A DNA stretch of 64,000 nucleotides, taken from the NCBI RefSeq assembly GCF_000017265.1, contig NC_011144.1, positions 3,016,001-3,080,000 on the forward strand. The letters are read 5' to 3'. The position numbers and the translations under genes are program-made. Positions 46,692-55,231 of the stretch are shown piece by piece. Numbering within the stretch: the stretch's first letter is position 1; every line of letters begins with the position of its first letter. The notes below the pieces were generated by a model. That model saw nothing but the letters and a program-made list of their open reading frames with translations, was not told the origin of the DNA and made no database searches. Source of the DNA: Phenylobacterium zucineum HLK1 (lineage in GTDB: Bacteria; Pseudomonadota; Alphaproteobacteria; Caulobacterales; Caulobacteraceae).

Positions 46692-48290
46692 ATGCTTCGC
46701 GCCGTCATCGCCGCGGGCCTCGCGCTCGCCGCCACCGCCGCCGTCAAGGCCCAGGCCCAGCCGCTCAGCCCCTACGCCTCGGCCGGCCAGCAGCAGGCGG
46801 CCATGCGCGACGGCCGGGCCACCGCCCACGCCCTCGTCCGCGCCTACTTCGACCGGATCGCCGCGGTGGACGATGCGGGCCCGAAACTCAACAGCGTCAT
46901 CGCCCTCAACCCGCAGGCCCTGGCCGACGCCGAGCGCCTGGACGCCGAGCGCCGCGCCGGCCGCACGCGCGGGCCGCTGCACGGGATCACCGTGCTGCTG
47001 AAGGACAACATCGAGGCCGACATCGGCCTGCCGACCACCGCCGGCTCCCTGGCTCTGGCCGACAACGTGACGGGCCGCGACGCCCCGATCGTGAAACGCC
47101 TGCGCGACGCCGGCGCGATCGTGCTGGGCAAGGCGAACCTCTCCGAATGGGCCAACTTCCGCTCCACCCGCTCGATCAGCGGCTGGAGCGCCGTGGGCGG
47201 GCTCACGCGCAACCCCTACGGCCTCGACCGCACGGCCTGCGGTTCAAGCTCGGGCTCGGGCGCGGCGGTGGCTGCGGGGCTCGCCGCGGCGGCCATCGGC
47301 ACCGAGACCGACGGCTCCATCACCTGCCCGGCGGCGATGACCGGGATCGTCGGCCTGAAGCCCACCGTGGGCCTCGTCTCGCGCGCGCTGATCGTGCCGA
47401 TCAGCCCCGCCCAGGACACCGCCGGCCCGATGACCCGCACGGTCGCCGACGCCGCGGCGGTGCTGCAGGTGATCGCCGGCTCCGACCCCGCCGATCCGGC
47501 GACGGCCGAGGCCGACGCGAAGAAGGTCGACTACCTGGGGGCCCTCGACCGCGACGCCCTGAAGGGCGCCCGCATCGGCGTCTGGCACGGCTTCAAGGGC
47601 CGGCATGCGGCGCTGGATGAGGCGTTCGAGGCCGCGCTCGCCGATCTCAAGGCCGCCGGCGCCGAGCTGGTGGAGATCAAGGGGCCCGCCGAGGCCGAGC
47701 TCGCCCGCATCGGCGAGCTGGAAGGCGAGCTCCTGCGCTGGGAGTTCAAGGCGGCCCTCGACGACTACCTGGCCCGCACGCCGCCTGCGGTGAAGAGCCG
47801 GACCCTGGCCGACCTCATCGCCTTCAACCGCGCCGAGATCCGCGAGACGCCGCTGTTCGGCCAGGAGATCTTCGAACAGGCGGTGAAGGCGCCCCCCGCC
47901 TCGGACCCGGCGATGCAGACCAAGCGGGCCGAGGCCCGCCGGCTGGCCGCCCAGGCCCTCGACCGGATGCTGGCCGAGCAGAAGGTCCTGGCGATCGTCG
48001 CGCCCAGCGGCGGGCCCGCCTCGATCGTCGATCCTGTGAACGGCGGGCGGTTCTTCGGCTCGCCCTCGACCCTGCCGGCGGTCTCCGGCTATCCGCACCT
48101 GACCGTGCCGATGGGCCATGTGACGGGCCTGCCGGTGGGGATCTCCTTCCTGGGGCCGGCCTGGTCCGAGGCGCGGCTGCTGTCGCTGGGCTTCGCCTAC
48201 GAACAGGCCGCGCGGGCGCGGCGCGAACCCGGGTTCCCGCCGGACGTGGCCGCCCGGCCCGAGATCGCCCGCGCCTACGATCCGCGCTGA
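46692..48290 (+). CDS. Exported amidase (amidase signature family)
   Basis: A 532-residue enzyme with a signal peptide ([22 protein letters not shown]). It carries the amidase signature Ser-cisSer-Lys region: a Lys in [11 protein letters not shown] and [26 protein letters not shown] with both serines. Relatives hydrolyse aliphatic or aryl amides; export to the periplasm suggests action on nutrients or cell-wall amides. The length is slightly larger than the family core because of the leader and a 60-residue C-terminal tail. Confidence 0.9.
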   Translation: MLRAVIAAGLALAATAAVKAQAQPLSPYASAGQQQAAMRDGRATAHALVRAYFDRIAAVDDAGPKLNSVIALNPQALADAERLDAERRAGRTRGPLHGITVLLKDNIEADIGLPTTAGSLALADNVTGRDAPIVKRLRDAGAIVLGKANLSEWANFRSTRSISGWSAVGGLTRNPYGLDRTACGSSSGSGAAVAAGLAAAAIGTETDGSITCPAAMTGIVGLKPTVGLVSRALIVPISPAQDTAGPMTRTVADAAAVLQVIAGSDPADPATAEADAKKVDYLGALDRDALKGARIGVWHGFKGRHAALDEAFEAALADLKAAGAELVEIKGPAEAELARIGELEGELLRWEFKAALDDYLARTPPAVKSRTLADLIAFNRAEIRETPLFGQEIFEQAVKAPPASDPAMQTKRAEARRLAAQALDRMLAEQKVLAIVAPSGGPASIVDPVNGGRFFGSPSTLPAVSGYPHLTVPMGHVTGLPVGISFLGPAWSEARLLSLGFAYEQAARARREPGFPPDVAARPEIARAYDPR

Positions 48291-48338
48291 ACGGCCAAGC
48301 GGAACGGCCAAGCGGAACGGCCAGGCGGAACGGGCGGG
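48290..48338 (+). repeat. 13-bp tandem repeat downstream of the amidase
   Basis: AACGGCCAAGCGG is repeated 3.7 times (48290-48302, 48303-48315, 48316-48328 with one change, then a partial copy to 48338), beginning at the last base of the amidase stop codon. It looks like a simple slippage-type repeat. Confidence 0.75.
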
Positions 48339-48413
48339 CGCAACCCTCGCGCGGCCCGGCGGGTTACAGCCGGGCGCCGGCGCCGCCGGCCTGCCCATCG
48401 GAGGGAGCTTCCC

Positions 48414-48833
48414 ATGAGGATCAACGAGATCATGTCGCGCGACGTCGAGGTCGCGCGGCCGCAGGACACCATCCAGGACGTCGCCCGCAAGATGCGCGAC
48501 ATCGACACCGGCGCGATCCCCGTCTGCGACGGCGACAAGGTGCGCGGCGTGGTCACCGACCGGGACATCGTGATCCGCGCGGTCTGCGAGGCCCGCAGCT
48601 TCGAGACGCCTGTGACCGATGTCATGACGGCCGACGTCGAGTACTGCTACGAGGACGATGACATCACGGCGGCCGCCGATAAGATGGCCGAGCTCCAGGT
48701 CCGTCGTCTGATCGTCCTGGATCACGACCAGCGCCTGGTCGGCATCGTGTCCCTGGGCGACATCGCCCAACAGGGGAAGGACAAGACCACTGGCCAAGCT
48801 CTGGAAGAGATCAGCGAGCCGAACCGCCACTAG
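48414..48833 (+). CDS. CBS-domain pair protein
   Basis: A 139-residue protein made of two CBS motifs: the first with ARKMRDIDTGAIPVCDGDKVRGVVTDRD, the second with AADKMAELQVRRLIVLDHDQRLVGIVSLGDIA. Such stand-alone CBS pairs bind adenosine nucleotides and may regulate other proteins. No transmembrane or catalytic domain is present. A GGAGGGA sequence lies upstream of the start. The neighbouring glycosyltransferase is probably unrelated in function. Confidence 0.9.
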   Translation: MRINEIMSRDVEVARPQDTIQDVARKMRDIDTGAIPVCDGDKVRGVVTDRDIVIRAVCEARSFETPVTDVMTADVEYCYEDDDITAAADKMAELQVRRLIVLDHDQRLVGIVSLGDIAQQGKDKTTGQALEEISEPNRH

Positions 48834-48841
48834 GCGCCTGA

Positions 48842-48879
48842 AGGCGGGCTCGTTGAAGACGGGCTCGTTGAAGATGGGC
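48842..48879 (+). repeat. 15-bp imperfect tandem repeat before the glycosyltransferase
   Basis: GGCGGGCTCGTTGAA is followed directly by a second copy (GACGGGCTCGTTGAA) and a partial third (GATGGGC). It lies just after the CBS stop and includes two TTGs and one ATG in frame with the following gene, so it complicates start assignment. Confidence 0.6.
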
Positions 48880-48963
48880 GGCCGGGAGCGTTCGGCCGCT
48901 CTGTTCCTCGCCGCGTCCAACAGCATCCAGGCCAAGAGCAGCAGAGACGGAAGGGCCGCGCGG

Positions 48964-50184
48964 GTGTCCGAGGCGACCGAGCTGAGGCTGGCCGAGAAGA
49001 TCCGCCCCGCCGTGGCCGCGCAAGCGCCGCGCGCCGACGGGAGCGGCGGCTTCCACCTCGTCGACACCACCATGATGTACGCGCCGAAGTCCGGCGGGGT
49101 GAAACGCTACCTGCTGGCCAAGCGCGCCTGGCTCGAGCGGCGCCGGCCCGACGTGCGCCACACGCTGGTGGTGCCGGGCGCGCGCACGGCGGCCGACGCC
49201 TCGGGCCTCGTGACCATCGCCGCCGCCCGCCTGCCGTTCGGCAACGGCTACCGGATGCCGGCCAGCCTGGCGAAGTGGGAGACGGTGCTCACCCTCCTGC
49301 GGCCCGACATCATCGAGGCCGGCGACGTGTTCGTGCCGGGCCACGCGGCGCTGGAGGCCGGCGAGGCGCTGGGCGTGCCGGTGGTCGGCTTCTGCCACAC
49401 CGACGCCGCGGCCCTGGCCGCCCTGCACTTCGGCGAATGGGCCGAGGCGCCGACCTTCAACTTCTGGGCCCAGGCCTTCCAGCGGTTCGACCACGTGGTG
49501 GCCCCCTCGCGGCACATGGCGGCGCGGCTGGCCGAGGCCGGGGTCCAGCGCGTGACCATCCAGCAGCTCGGCGTCGACACCGACCTCTTCCACCCCTCGC
49601 GCGGCGACCGGGCCAGGCTGCTGAAGCGGCTGGGCCTGCCCTGGGAAACCCGCCTGCTGGTCTTCGCCGGCCGCCCGGCGCGCGAGAAGAACATCGAGTC
49701 CATGGTCGAGGCCGTCGAGCGGCTGGGCGATCCCTACCGCCTGCTGCTGGTGGGCGCGGGCGACGACGTCCCCTATTCGCGGCACGTGATCTGCCTGGAC
49801 TACGAGCGCGACCCGGTGAAGCTCGCCGGGATCATCGCCTCGTGCGACGCCTGCCTGCACGCCAACGAGAACGAGATCTTCGGCCTGGTGGTGCTGGAGG
49901 CCATGGCCGCGGGCCTGCCGGTCGTCGGGTCGCGCCGCGGCGGGGTCGGCGAGCTGATCGACGAGGCCGTGGGCCAGCCGGCCGACAGCGTCGAGCCCCG
50001 CGGCCTCGCCGCCGCCATCGAGGCGCTCTTCGCGCGCGACCTGGCCGAAATCTCCCGCGCCGCCCGCCACCGGGCCGAGACGCGGCACGGCTGGGACGCC
50101 ACCTTCGAGAACCTGACGCGGCTCTACGCCGAGCTGATCGCTGGCCGCGCCGCCGCCCCGCCCCCGCTGGCGCTGACGGCCTAG
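48964..50184 (+). CDS. GT4-type glycosyltransferase
   Basis: A 406-residue cytosolic GT-B glycosyltransferase. N-terminal [21 protein letters not shown] carries the GGxxR-like acceptor loop; the nucleotide-sugar half shows [21 protein letters not shown] and [31 protein letters not shown], whose EIFGLVVLE is the GT4 E-x7-E motif. The acceptor is unknown. The frame is open to 48853, but the upstream segment is repeat-rich; a GTG here with GGAAGG nine bases before it is the best start. ATG 48874 is an alternative. Confidence 0.85.
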   Translation: MSEATELRLAEKIRPAVAAQAPRADGSGGFHLVDTTMMYAPKSGGVKRYLLAKRAWLERRRPDVRHTLVVPGARTAADASGLVTIAAARLPFGNGYRMPASLAKWETVLTLLRPDIIEAGDVFVPGHAALEAGEALGVPVVGFCHTDAAALAALHFGEWAEAPTFNFWAQAFQRFDHVVAPSRHMAARLAEAGVQRVTIQQLGVDTDLFHPSRGDRARLLKRLGLPWETRLLVFAGRPAREKNIESMVEAVERLGDPYRLLLVGAGDDVPYSRHVICLDYERDPVKLAGIIASCDACLHANENEIFGLVVLEAMAAGLPVVGSRRGGVGELIDEAVGQPADSVEPRGLAAAIEALFARDLAEISRAARHRAETRHGWDATFENLTRLYAELIAGRAAAPPPLALTA

Positions 50185-50444
50185 TCCGCCGCCAGGGCCG
50201 TCTCGGGCATCTCGATGTCGATCTCCAGCGTCGAGACCTGTTCGCCGCGGTCGAGGCGCACGATCACCTTGTCCTTGTCGATCGGGATGTGACGGGCGAT
50301 CACCTCGAGGATCTCGCGCTGCAGGACGGCCGCCAGGTCTGCGCGGCTGCTGGAGAGGCTCCGTTCGTGCGCCAGCAGCAGCTGCAGCCGGTCCCGCGCG
50401 ACGGGGGCCGAGCGGCTGCGGCTGAAGAACTTCAGGATGCTCAT
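50181..50444 (-). CDS. minE: Cell division topological specificity factor MinE
   Basis: An 87-residue protein. N-terminal membrane-binding residues ([11 protein letters not shown]) precede the MinD-contact helix [13 protein letters not shown], and the dimerisation domain follows with [19 protein letters not shown]. It stimulates MinD ATPase to make the Min proteins oscillate and place division at mid-cell. The start overlaps the minD stop by four bases. Its stop overlaps the convergent glycosyltransferase stop by four bases. Confidence 0.96.
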   Translation of the reverse strand: MSILKFFSRSRSAPVARDRLQLLLAHERSLSSSRADLAAVLQREILEVIARHIPIDKDKVIVRLDRGEQVSTLEIDIEMPETALAAD

Positions 50445-51265
50445 GCGGCGGCCGCCTTCCGCCCGAGCAGGCGGTCCAGCAGGCTGCGTCGCGGCTCGAC
50501 GGGCGTGCGCACCGCCACGTCCTCGCCCATCAGCCGCCGGGCGGCGTCGGCGTAGGCCTTTGCCACCGGCGAGGCGGGGTTGTGCAGGGTCACCGGCGCG
50601 CCGACGTTCGAGGCCGTCAGCACGTCCTGGCTCTCGGGCGTGACGCCCAGCAGCGGGATGGCCAGGATCTCCAGCACGTCCTCGACCCGCATCATCTCGC
50701 CGCGCGCCGCCCGGGCCGGATCGTAGCGGGTGAGCAGCAGGTGCTTCTCCATCGGCTCGCCGTCCTCGGCCCGCCGGGTCTTGGCGTCGAGCAGGCCGAT
50801 GATCCGGTCGGAATCGCGCACGGACGAGACCTCCGGATTGGTCACCACCACCGCCAGGTCGGCGAAGCGCATGGCGAGCGTCGCGCCTTTCTCGATGCCG
50901 GCCGGGCTGTCGCAGACGATCCAGTCGAACCGCTCGCGCAGCTCGGCGATCACCTTGCCGACGCCCTCCTCGGTCAGGGCCTCCTTGTCGCGGGTCTGGG
51001 AGGCCGGCAGCAGCCACAGGGTCTCCAGCCGCTTGTCGCGGATCAGCGCCTGGGGAAGCTTGGCGTCGCCCTGGACCACGTTGACCAGGTCGAAGATCAC
51101 CCGCCGCTCGGCCCCCATCACGAGATCGAGGTTGCGAAGGCCGACGTCGAAGTCGACGACCACCACGTTCTGGCCCGCCTGGGCGAGGGCCGCGCCCAGG
51201 GCCGCGGACGAGGTCGTCTTGCCGACCCCGCCCTTTCCGGATGTGACCACCAGCACCTTGGACAT
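50441..51265 (-). CDS. minD: Septum site-determining ATPase MinD
   Basis: A 274-residue membrane-cycling ATPase. The deviant Walker A is GKGGVGKTT (residues 10-18); Walker A' and switch segments read [16 protein letters not shown] and [14 protein letters not shown]-terminal amphipathic helix ([12 protein letters not shown]) binds the membrane. It recruits MinC and is released by MinE. An in-frame ATG lies three codons upstream at 51274, but AGGAG sits only one base from that, while its spacing (10) suits this start. Gap to minC: 48 bases. Confidence 0.97.
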   Translation of the reverse strand: MSKVLVVTSGKGGVGKTTSSAALGAALAQAGQNVVVVDFDVGLRNLDLVMGAERRVIFDLVNVVQGDAKLPQALIRDKRLETLWLLPASQTRDKEALTEEGVGKVIAELRERFDWIVCDSPAGIEKGATLAMRFADLAVVVTNPEVSSVRDSDRIIGLLDAKTRRAEDGEPMEKHLLLTRYDPARAARGEMMRVEDVLEILAIPLLGVTPESQDVLTASNVGAPVTLHNPASPVAKAYADAARRLMGEDVAVRTPVEPRRSLLDRLLGRKAAAA

Positions 51266-51313
51266 GGGACGCATACTCCTTTCCCCGCCGCGGCGGCGGG
51301 ATGGTTCCTGTGA

Positions 51314-52000
51314 TCAGTCGAGGGCGCTGAGGCGCAGCGCGCCGCGGTCGCAGCGCACCTGGGCGGGCCGGCCGTGCAGCGAGGCGCCCCAGTGCTCGGC
51401 CACGCGGTAGAGCCGGTCGACGCCGACCAGCTCGGCCTCCAGGCGGCTGCAGAAGATCCGCGCCTCGGGCCCGGCCCGGAGGCCCGCGATCGCCCGGCCC
51501 CGCAGCGGGCCGTAGACGTGGATCGAGCCGCCGGCGATCACCTCGGCGCCCGAGGCCACGGCGCCGACGATGGTCACGTCCCCGCCCTCGAACACGACGG
51601 ACTGCCCCGACCGCACCGGCCGGTCGATCAGCAGGGTGCTGGGGCCCGCGGGCTCCGCGTCGACGTCACGACCGGGCAGGCCGCCCGCCAGCCGCGCCCA
51701 CGGCGTGCCGGCGAGCAGGGACGGCTCGGCCCCCTCCACGCCGGCCAGGCGCAGGCCGCGGGCCTCCAGGCCGTCCAGCACGACGCTGGCGGCGACGGGC
51801 CCGCCCTCGGCCAGGGCCGTCGCAAGGTCCACCACCACCGGACGTCCCTGGAAGAAGCCCGGCGCCCGGGCGAGCTCGCGGTCGAGCGCGGCGAACCAGT
51901 CGCCCATCGGGGCGTCCGGGGCCATCACCAGCGCCATGAAGGTGCGGTTGCGGAAGCGGATCTGAGGCAGGGGCCGCGCGCCCTCGGCGGCGGCGATCAT
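51314..52000 (-). CDS. minC: Septum site-determining protein MinC
   Basis: A 228-residue division inhibitor. The N-terminal domain spans about residues 1-110 and the C-terminal right-handed beta-helix domain begins near [22 protein letters not shown] and contains [25 protein letters not shown], the conserved MinD-binding face. MinC bound to MinD blocks FtsZ away from mid-cell. The ATG overlaps the stop of the small upstream gene, and minD and minE follow, giving a four-gene operon. Confidence 0.95.
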   Translation of the reverse strand: MIAAAEGARPLPQIRFRNRTFMALVMAPDAPMGDWFAALDRELARAPGFFQGRPVVVDLATALAEGGPVAASVVLDGLEARGLRLAGVEGAEPSLLAGTPWARLAGGLPGRDVDAEPAGPSTLLIDRPVRSGQSVVFEGGDVTIVGAVASGAEVIAGGSIHVYGPLRGRAIAGLRAGPEARIFCSRLEAELVGVDRLYRVAEHWGASLHGRPAQVRCDRGALRLSALD

Positions 52001-52200
52001 CGATCCTGCGCCAGCCACTCGGTGATGTAGGCGTGGGTCTTCCGCACCAGGCGCGAGGGGCCCGAGAAGTAGAACTCGCTGCCGAACATCCGGCGCTTCT
52101 CGACCCAGCAAAGCTCGCCGGTGTCCTCGTCGGCCAGCACGCTGCGCAGCCTGGCGCACTTGGACCGGGGCACGAAGGAGACATAGGTGACCTGGGGCAC
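51997..52200 (-). CDS. Small protein heading the min operon, unknown function
   Basis: A 67-residue protein with a GTG start and GGGAGGA five bases upstream. It contains RSKCARLRSVLADEDTGELCWVEKRRMFGSEFYFSG, a strand-rich fold with two Cys, and no transmembrane segment. I do not recognise the family. The stop overlaps the minC ATG (ATGA), so it is coupled to division-site genes; this context is its only functional hint. The open frame runs upstream to 52308, but that part shows no coding features. Confidence 0.6.
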   Translation of the reverse strand: MPQVTYVSFVPRSKCARLRSVLADEDTGELCWVEKRRMFGSEFYFSGPSRLVRKTHAYITEWLAQDR

Positions 52201-52365
52201 GGCGTCCTCCCGACGGAATGGCGAGAGGCGATCAGCCGTGGATTCTGAGGCGGCGGCGGGGACGAATTGGGTCCGTTCCGTGGCGCAGCTTGGCCGTAGG
52301 CCGCGCACGAAAACGGGCCGGGGCTCTCGCCGCCGGCCCGCCTGTCGATCGTTCGCTCGCCGAGG

Positions 52366-53592
52366 CTAGCGCCCGGTGGGCATGTCCTTGAAGGCGACGT
52401 CCTTGTCCACCCGGATGTCGCCGGGCAGGCCGAGCACGCGCTCGGCGATGATGTTCTTCAGGATCTCGTCCGTGCCGCCGGCGATGCGCAGGCCCGGCGC
52501 ATACATCAGCGAGCCGTGGAAGGCGCCGCTCAGGGGCGCGAGCTCCGGATCGTTGATGATCCCGTACTGGTCCAGCATCTCGACGGCGGTGTTGGCCAGG
52601 TCCTGCATCTGCAGCGCCGAGACCACCTTGCCGATCGAGCTTTCCGGACCGGGCGTCTGGCCGCGCGAGAGCGCGGTGATCGTCCGGTTGCGGGTGTGCT
52701 TCAGCCCTTCGGTCTGGACGTACCAGTCGGCCAGCTTCTCGCGCAGGGCCTGGTCCTTGATCGCCGGGGCGCCGTCGATCCCGGCGATGCCGCGGGCCGC
52801 CTCCAGGAACTGGGCCCAGCCGGCGCCCGAGGGGCCGCCCACCGCCAGGCGCTCGTTCATCAGCGTGACGAGCGAGACCCGCCAGCCGTCGTTGACCGCG
52901 CCCAGCCGCTGGCTGTCCTTCACCCGCACGCCGGTGAAGAACACCTCGTTGAAGCCCGAGCCGCCCGACATCTGGTGGATCGGCCGAACCTCGACGCCCG
53001 GGTCCTTCATGTCGACCCAGAACATCGTCAGGCCCTTGTGCTTGGGCGCGTCGGGATCGGTCCGCGTGACGACGATCCCGAAATCCGAGAACTGGGCGCC
53101 GGTCGTCCACACCTTCTGGCCGTCGATGATCCAGTCGCCCGAGCCGTCCGGCGCCTGCACCGCGCGGGTGCGCGCCGCGGCCACGTCCGAGCCGCCGGAG
53201 GGTTCGGAGAACAGCTGGCACCAGATCTCCTCGCCGCGCAGGGCGGGGCCGACGAAGCGCTTCTTCGTCTCCTCGTCGGCGAAGGTCATCACCGTGGGGA
53301 CGCACATGCCGAGGCCGATCTGGAACGGGTTCGGCGGGATCGGATACTTCGACTCTTCCTGGTTGAAGATCACCTGCTGGATCGGCGTGCCGCCGGGCCC
53401 GCCCCATTCCTTGGGCCAGGTGATCTGGGCGTAGCCGGCCGCGGCCTTCTTGGCCTGCCAGGCCTTGGAGGCGGCCATCGAGCCGCCGCCCTCGCCGTCG
53501 TCGTGGGAGGCCTTCTTGGGCGCGTTCGCCTCGAGCCACTCGCGCACCTGGGCGCGATAGGCGGCTTCTTCGGGGGTGTCGTTGAAGTCCAT
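52366..53592 (-). CDS. Acyl-CoA dehydrogenase
   Basis: A 408-residue FAD enzyme that introduces a double bond into an acyl-CoA. Domain order is standard: N-terminal helices (MDFNDTPEEAAYRAQVREWLEA), central beta domain with CQLFSEPSGGSDVAAARTRA and WIIDGQKVWTTGA (flavin/substrate contacts), then the C-terminal helical domain with RNRTITALSRG and the closing RIAGGTDEILKNIIAERVLG. The substrate chain is unknown. A second acyl-CoA dehydrogenase begins 14 bases upstream, so the two form an operon and may act as a pair, as FadE-type heterotetramers do in actinobacteria. Confidence 0.92.
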   Translation of the reverse strand: MDFNDTPEEAAYRAQVREWLEANAPKKASHDDGEGGGSMAASKAWQAKKAAAGYAQITWPKEWGGPGGTPIQQVIFNQEESKYPIPPNPFQIGLGMCVPTVMTFADEETKKRFVGPALRGEEIWCQLFSEPSGGSDVAAARTRAVQAPDGSGDWIIDGQKVWTTGAQFSDFGIVVTRTDPDAPKHKGLTMFWVDMKDPGVEVRPIHQMSGGSGFNEVFFTGVRVKDSQRLGAVNDGWRVSLVTLMNERLAVGGPSGAGWAQFLEAARGIAGIDGAPAIKDQALREKLADWYVQTEGLKHTRNRTITALSRGQTPGPESSIGKVVSALQMQDLANTAVEMLDQYGIINDPELAPLSGAFHGSLMYAPGLRIAGGTDEILKNIIAERVLGLPGDIRVDKDVAFKDMPTGR

Positions 53593-53606
53593 CTGCGTCT
53601 CTTCCC

Positions 53607-54719
53607 TTAGGCCGCGTTGCGCCGTTCGAGGTGGCTGACCAGCCGTTCCTTCCAGACCCGCGGCGCGCCGGCCACGAGGCTGAGCTGGCGCGAGCGCCGG
53701 TAGTAGAGGTGGGCGTCCACCTCCCAGGTGAAGCCGATGCCGCCGTGCGTCTGGATGTTCTCCTTGGAGGCGAACCAGAAGGCCTCGGACGCGGCGATGC
53801 GGGCGGCGCTGGCCGCCACCGGCAGCTCGGGCGCCGAGGTGTTGAGCGCCCAGGCCCCGTAGTAGGCGTTCGAGCGGGCCAGCTCGTTCTTGACGTACAT
53901 GTCGGCCAGCTTGTGCTTGATGGCCTGGTACGAGGCGATCACCCGGCCGAAGGCGTAGCGCTCGAGCGCATAGGCCTTGGCCATCTCCAGGCACCGGTCG
54001 GCCCCGCCGCACTGCTCGAAGGCCAGCAGGACCGCGGCCCGATCCATCACCTGCTCCAGCAGGGCGAAGCCCTCGCCCGCCCCGCCCAGCCGCTCGGCCG
54101 GCGCGCCGTCGAACGTCAGCTTCGCCGCATCGCGGGTCGGGTCCAGCGTCTTCAGCGGCTCGCGCGTCACGCCCGAGGACAGGTCCACCAGGTAGAGGCC
54201 GGCCTTGCCGCCCTCCTTGGCCAGGACGAGGGCGTGGGTGGCGATGTCGCCGTCGGTCACCGGCAGCTTGGTGCCCGAGAGCTTGCCGCCCGAGACGCCG
54301 GCCTGGAGCGTGGAGGCGCTCACCGGGCCGGGGCCCTCGGAGGCGGCCACGCAGCCGATCACCTCGCCCGCCGCGATCTTCGGCAGCAGCGCCGCCTTCT
54401 GGGCGTCGGAGCCGGCCAGCATCACGGCCTCGGCCAGGAAGTAGACGGTGGAGGCGAACGGGATGGGCGCGACGGCCCGGCCCAGCTCCTCGGCGATGGC
54501 GCACAGCTCGATGTGGCCCAGGCCCAGCCCGCCGTGCTCCTCGGGGATCGCGGCGCCGAGCCAGCCCTGCTCGGCCACCTGCTTCCACAGCTCGGCGTCG
54601 TAGGGCTTGGCGTCGTCGTCCAGCACCTTGCGGACGCGGGTCGTCGGGCAGTTGGCGTCGAGGAACTTTCGCGCCTCGGACTTCAGGAACTTCTGGTCGT
54701 CGGAAAAATCGAAATTCAT
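53607..54719 (-). CDS. Acyl-CoA dehydrogenase, smaller subunit type
   Basis: A 370-residue protein of the acyl-CoA dehydrogenase fold, more divergent than the next gene. It starts NFDFSDDQKFLKSEARKFLD, has AIPEEHGGLGLGHIELCAIAEELGR, a shortened central domain, RYAFGRVIASYQAIKHKLADM and ENIQTHGGIGFTWEVDAHLYYRRS at the end. The pairing with a full-length homologue resembles heteromeric enzymes of side-chain (for instance sterol or branched) degradation; no other degradation genes are nearby. Start fixed by the normal N-terminal helix. Confidence 0.9.
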   Translation of the reverse strand: MNFDFSDDQKFLKSEARKFLDANCPTTRVRKVLDDDAKPYDAELWKQVAEQGWLGAAIPEEHGGLGLGHIELCAIAEELGRAVAPIPFASTVYFLAEAVMLAGSDAQKAALLPKIAAGEVIGCVAASEGPGPVSASTLQAGVSGGKLSGTKLPVTDGDIATHALVLAKEGGKAGLYLVDLSSGVTREPLKTLDPTRDAAKLTFDGAPAERLGGAGEGFALLEQVMDRAAVLLAFEQCGGADRCLEMAKAYALERYAFGRVIASYQAIKHKLADMYVKNELARSNAYYGAWALNTSAPELPVAASAARIAASEAFWFASKENIQTHGGIGFTWEVDAHLYYRRSRQLSLVAGAPRVWKERLVSHLERRNAA

Positions 54720-54810
54720 ATGGGCCCCATCGCGCCGGTTATGTCCGGCTCCGGCTTCCTCTGGCCGGGAGCATACGCGCGGGTTTGGCCGTGAAAAGTA
54801 TGACCTCGCG

Positions 54811-55011
54811 TCAGCCGGGGCCGGCGGTGAACAGCCCCAGTTTGGAGAGGCGGCCCACCAGCCGGCCGCCCGCCCACAGTTCGAGGGGCGCCTTGCCGTC
54901 GTGGAGCCGCTTCGCCCGCTCCAGCGCCTCGCCGTCGTCTTTCGCATCGAAGGCCTCGCCCACGACGAGTCGGCCGCCATCGGCGATCCGATAGATCCGG
55001 TAGGAATCCAA
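54811..55011 (-). CDS. Small soluble protein, Caulobacterales type
   Basis: A 66-residue protein using a TTG start with GGGGGA eight bases upstream. The sequence reads YRIYRIADGGRLVVGEAFDAKDDGEALERAKRL and closes with APLELWAGGRLVGRLSKLG, an alpha/beta pattern (strand, helix, strand) found in many short hypothetical proteins of this order. No catalytic motif. The frame is open to 55191 but only this part looks coding. It is separate from the acyl-CoA dehydrogenase genes downstream. Confidence 0.6.
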   Translation of the reverse strand: MDSYRIYRIADGGRLVVGEAFDAKDDGEALERAKRLHDGKAPLELWAGGRLVGRLSKLGLFTAGPG

Positions 55012-55231
55012 GCCACAATCCCCCGAGGCGCCCTCCGCGCCCCCACAGTCCTTTGAACCCCGCCGGCCGATCCGTCTGTCGCCTTCCTGACGGGCCGCGG
55101 CCGGAAACTCCGCAACCTGCTCCTGCCCCGCGCCGTTCGCCCTGTCAGATGATGGGGCGCGCGCCCGATCGCGTCCCCGTTCCCCGTCCAATGCAGCGCC
55201 CGCCTTGGCGCCGCCCCGATCGAACGCCTAG

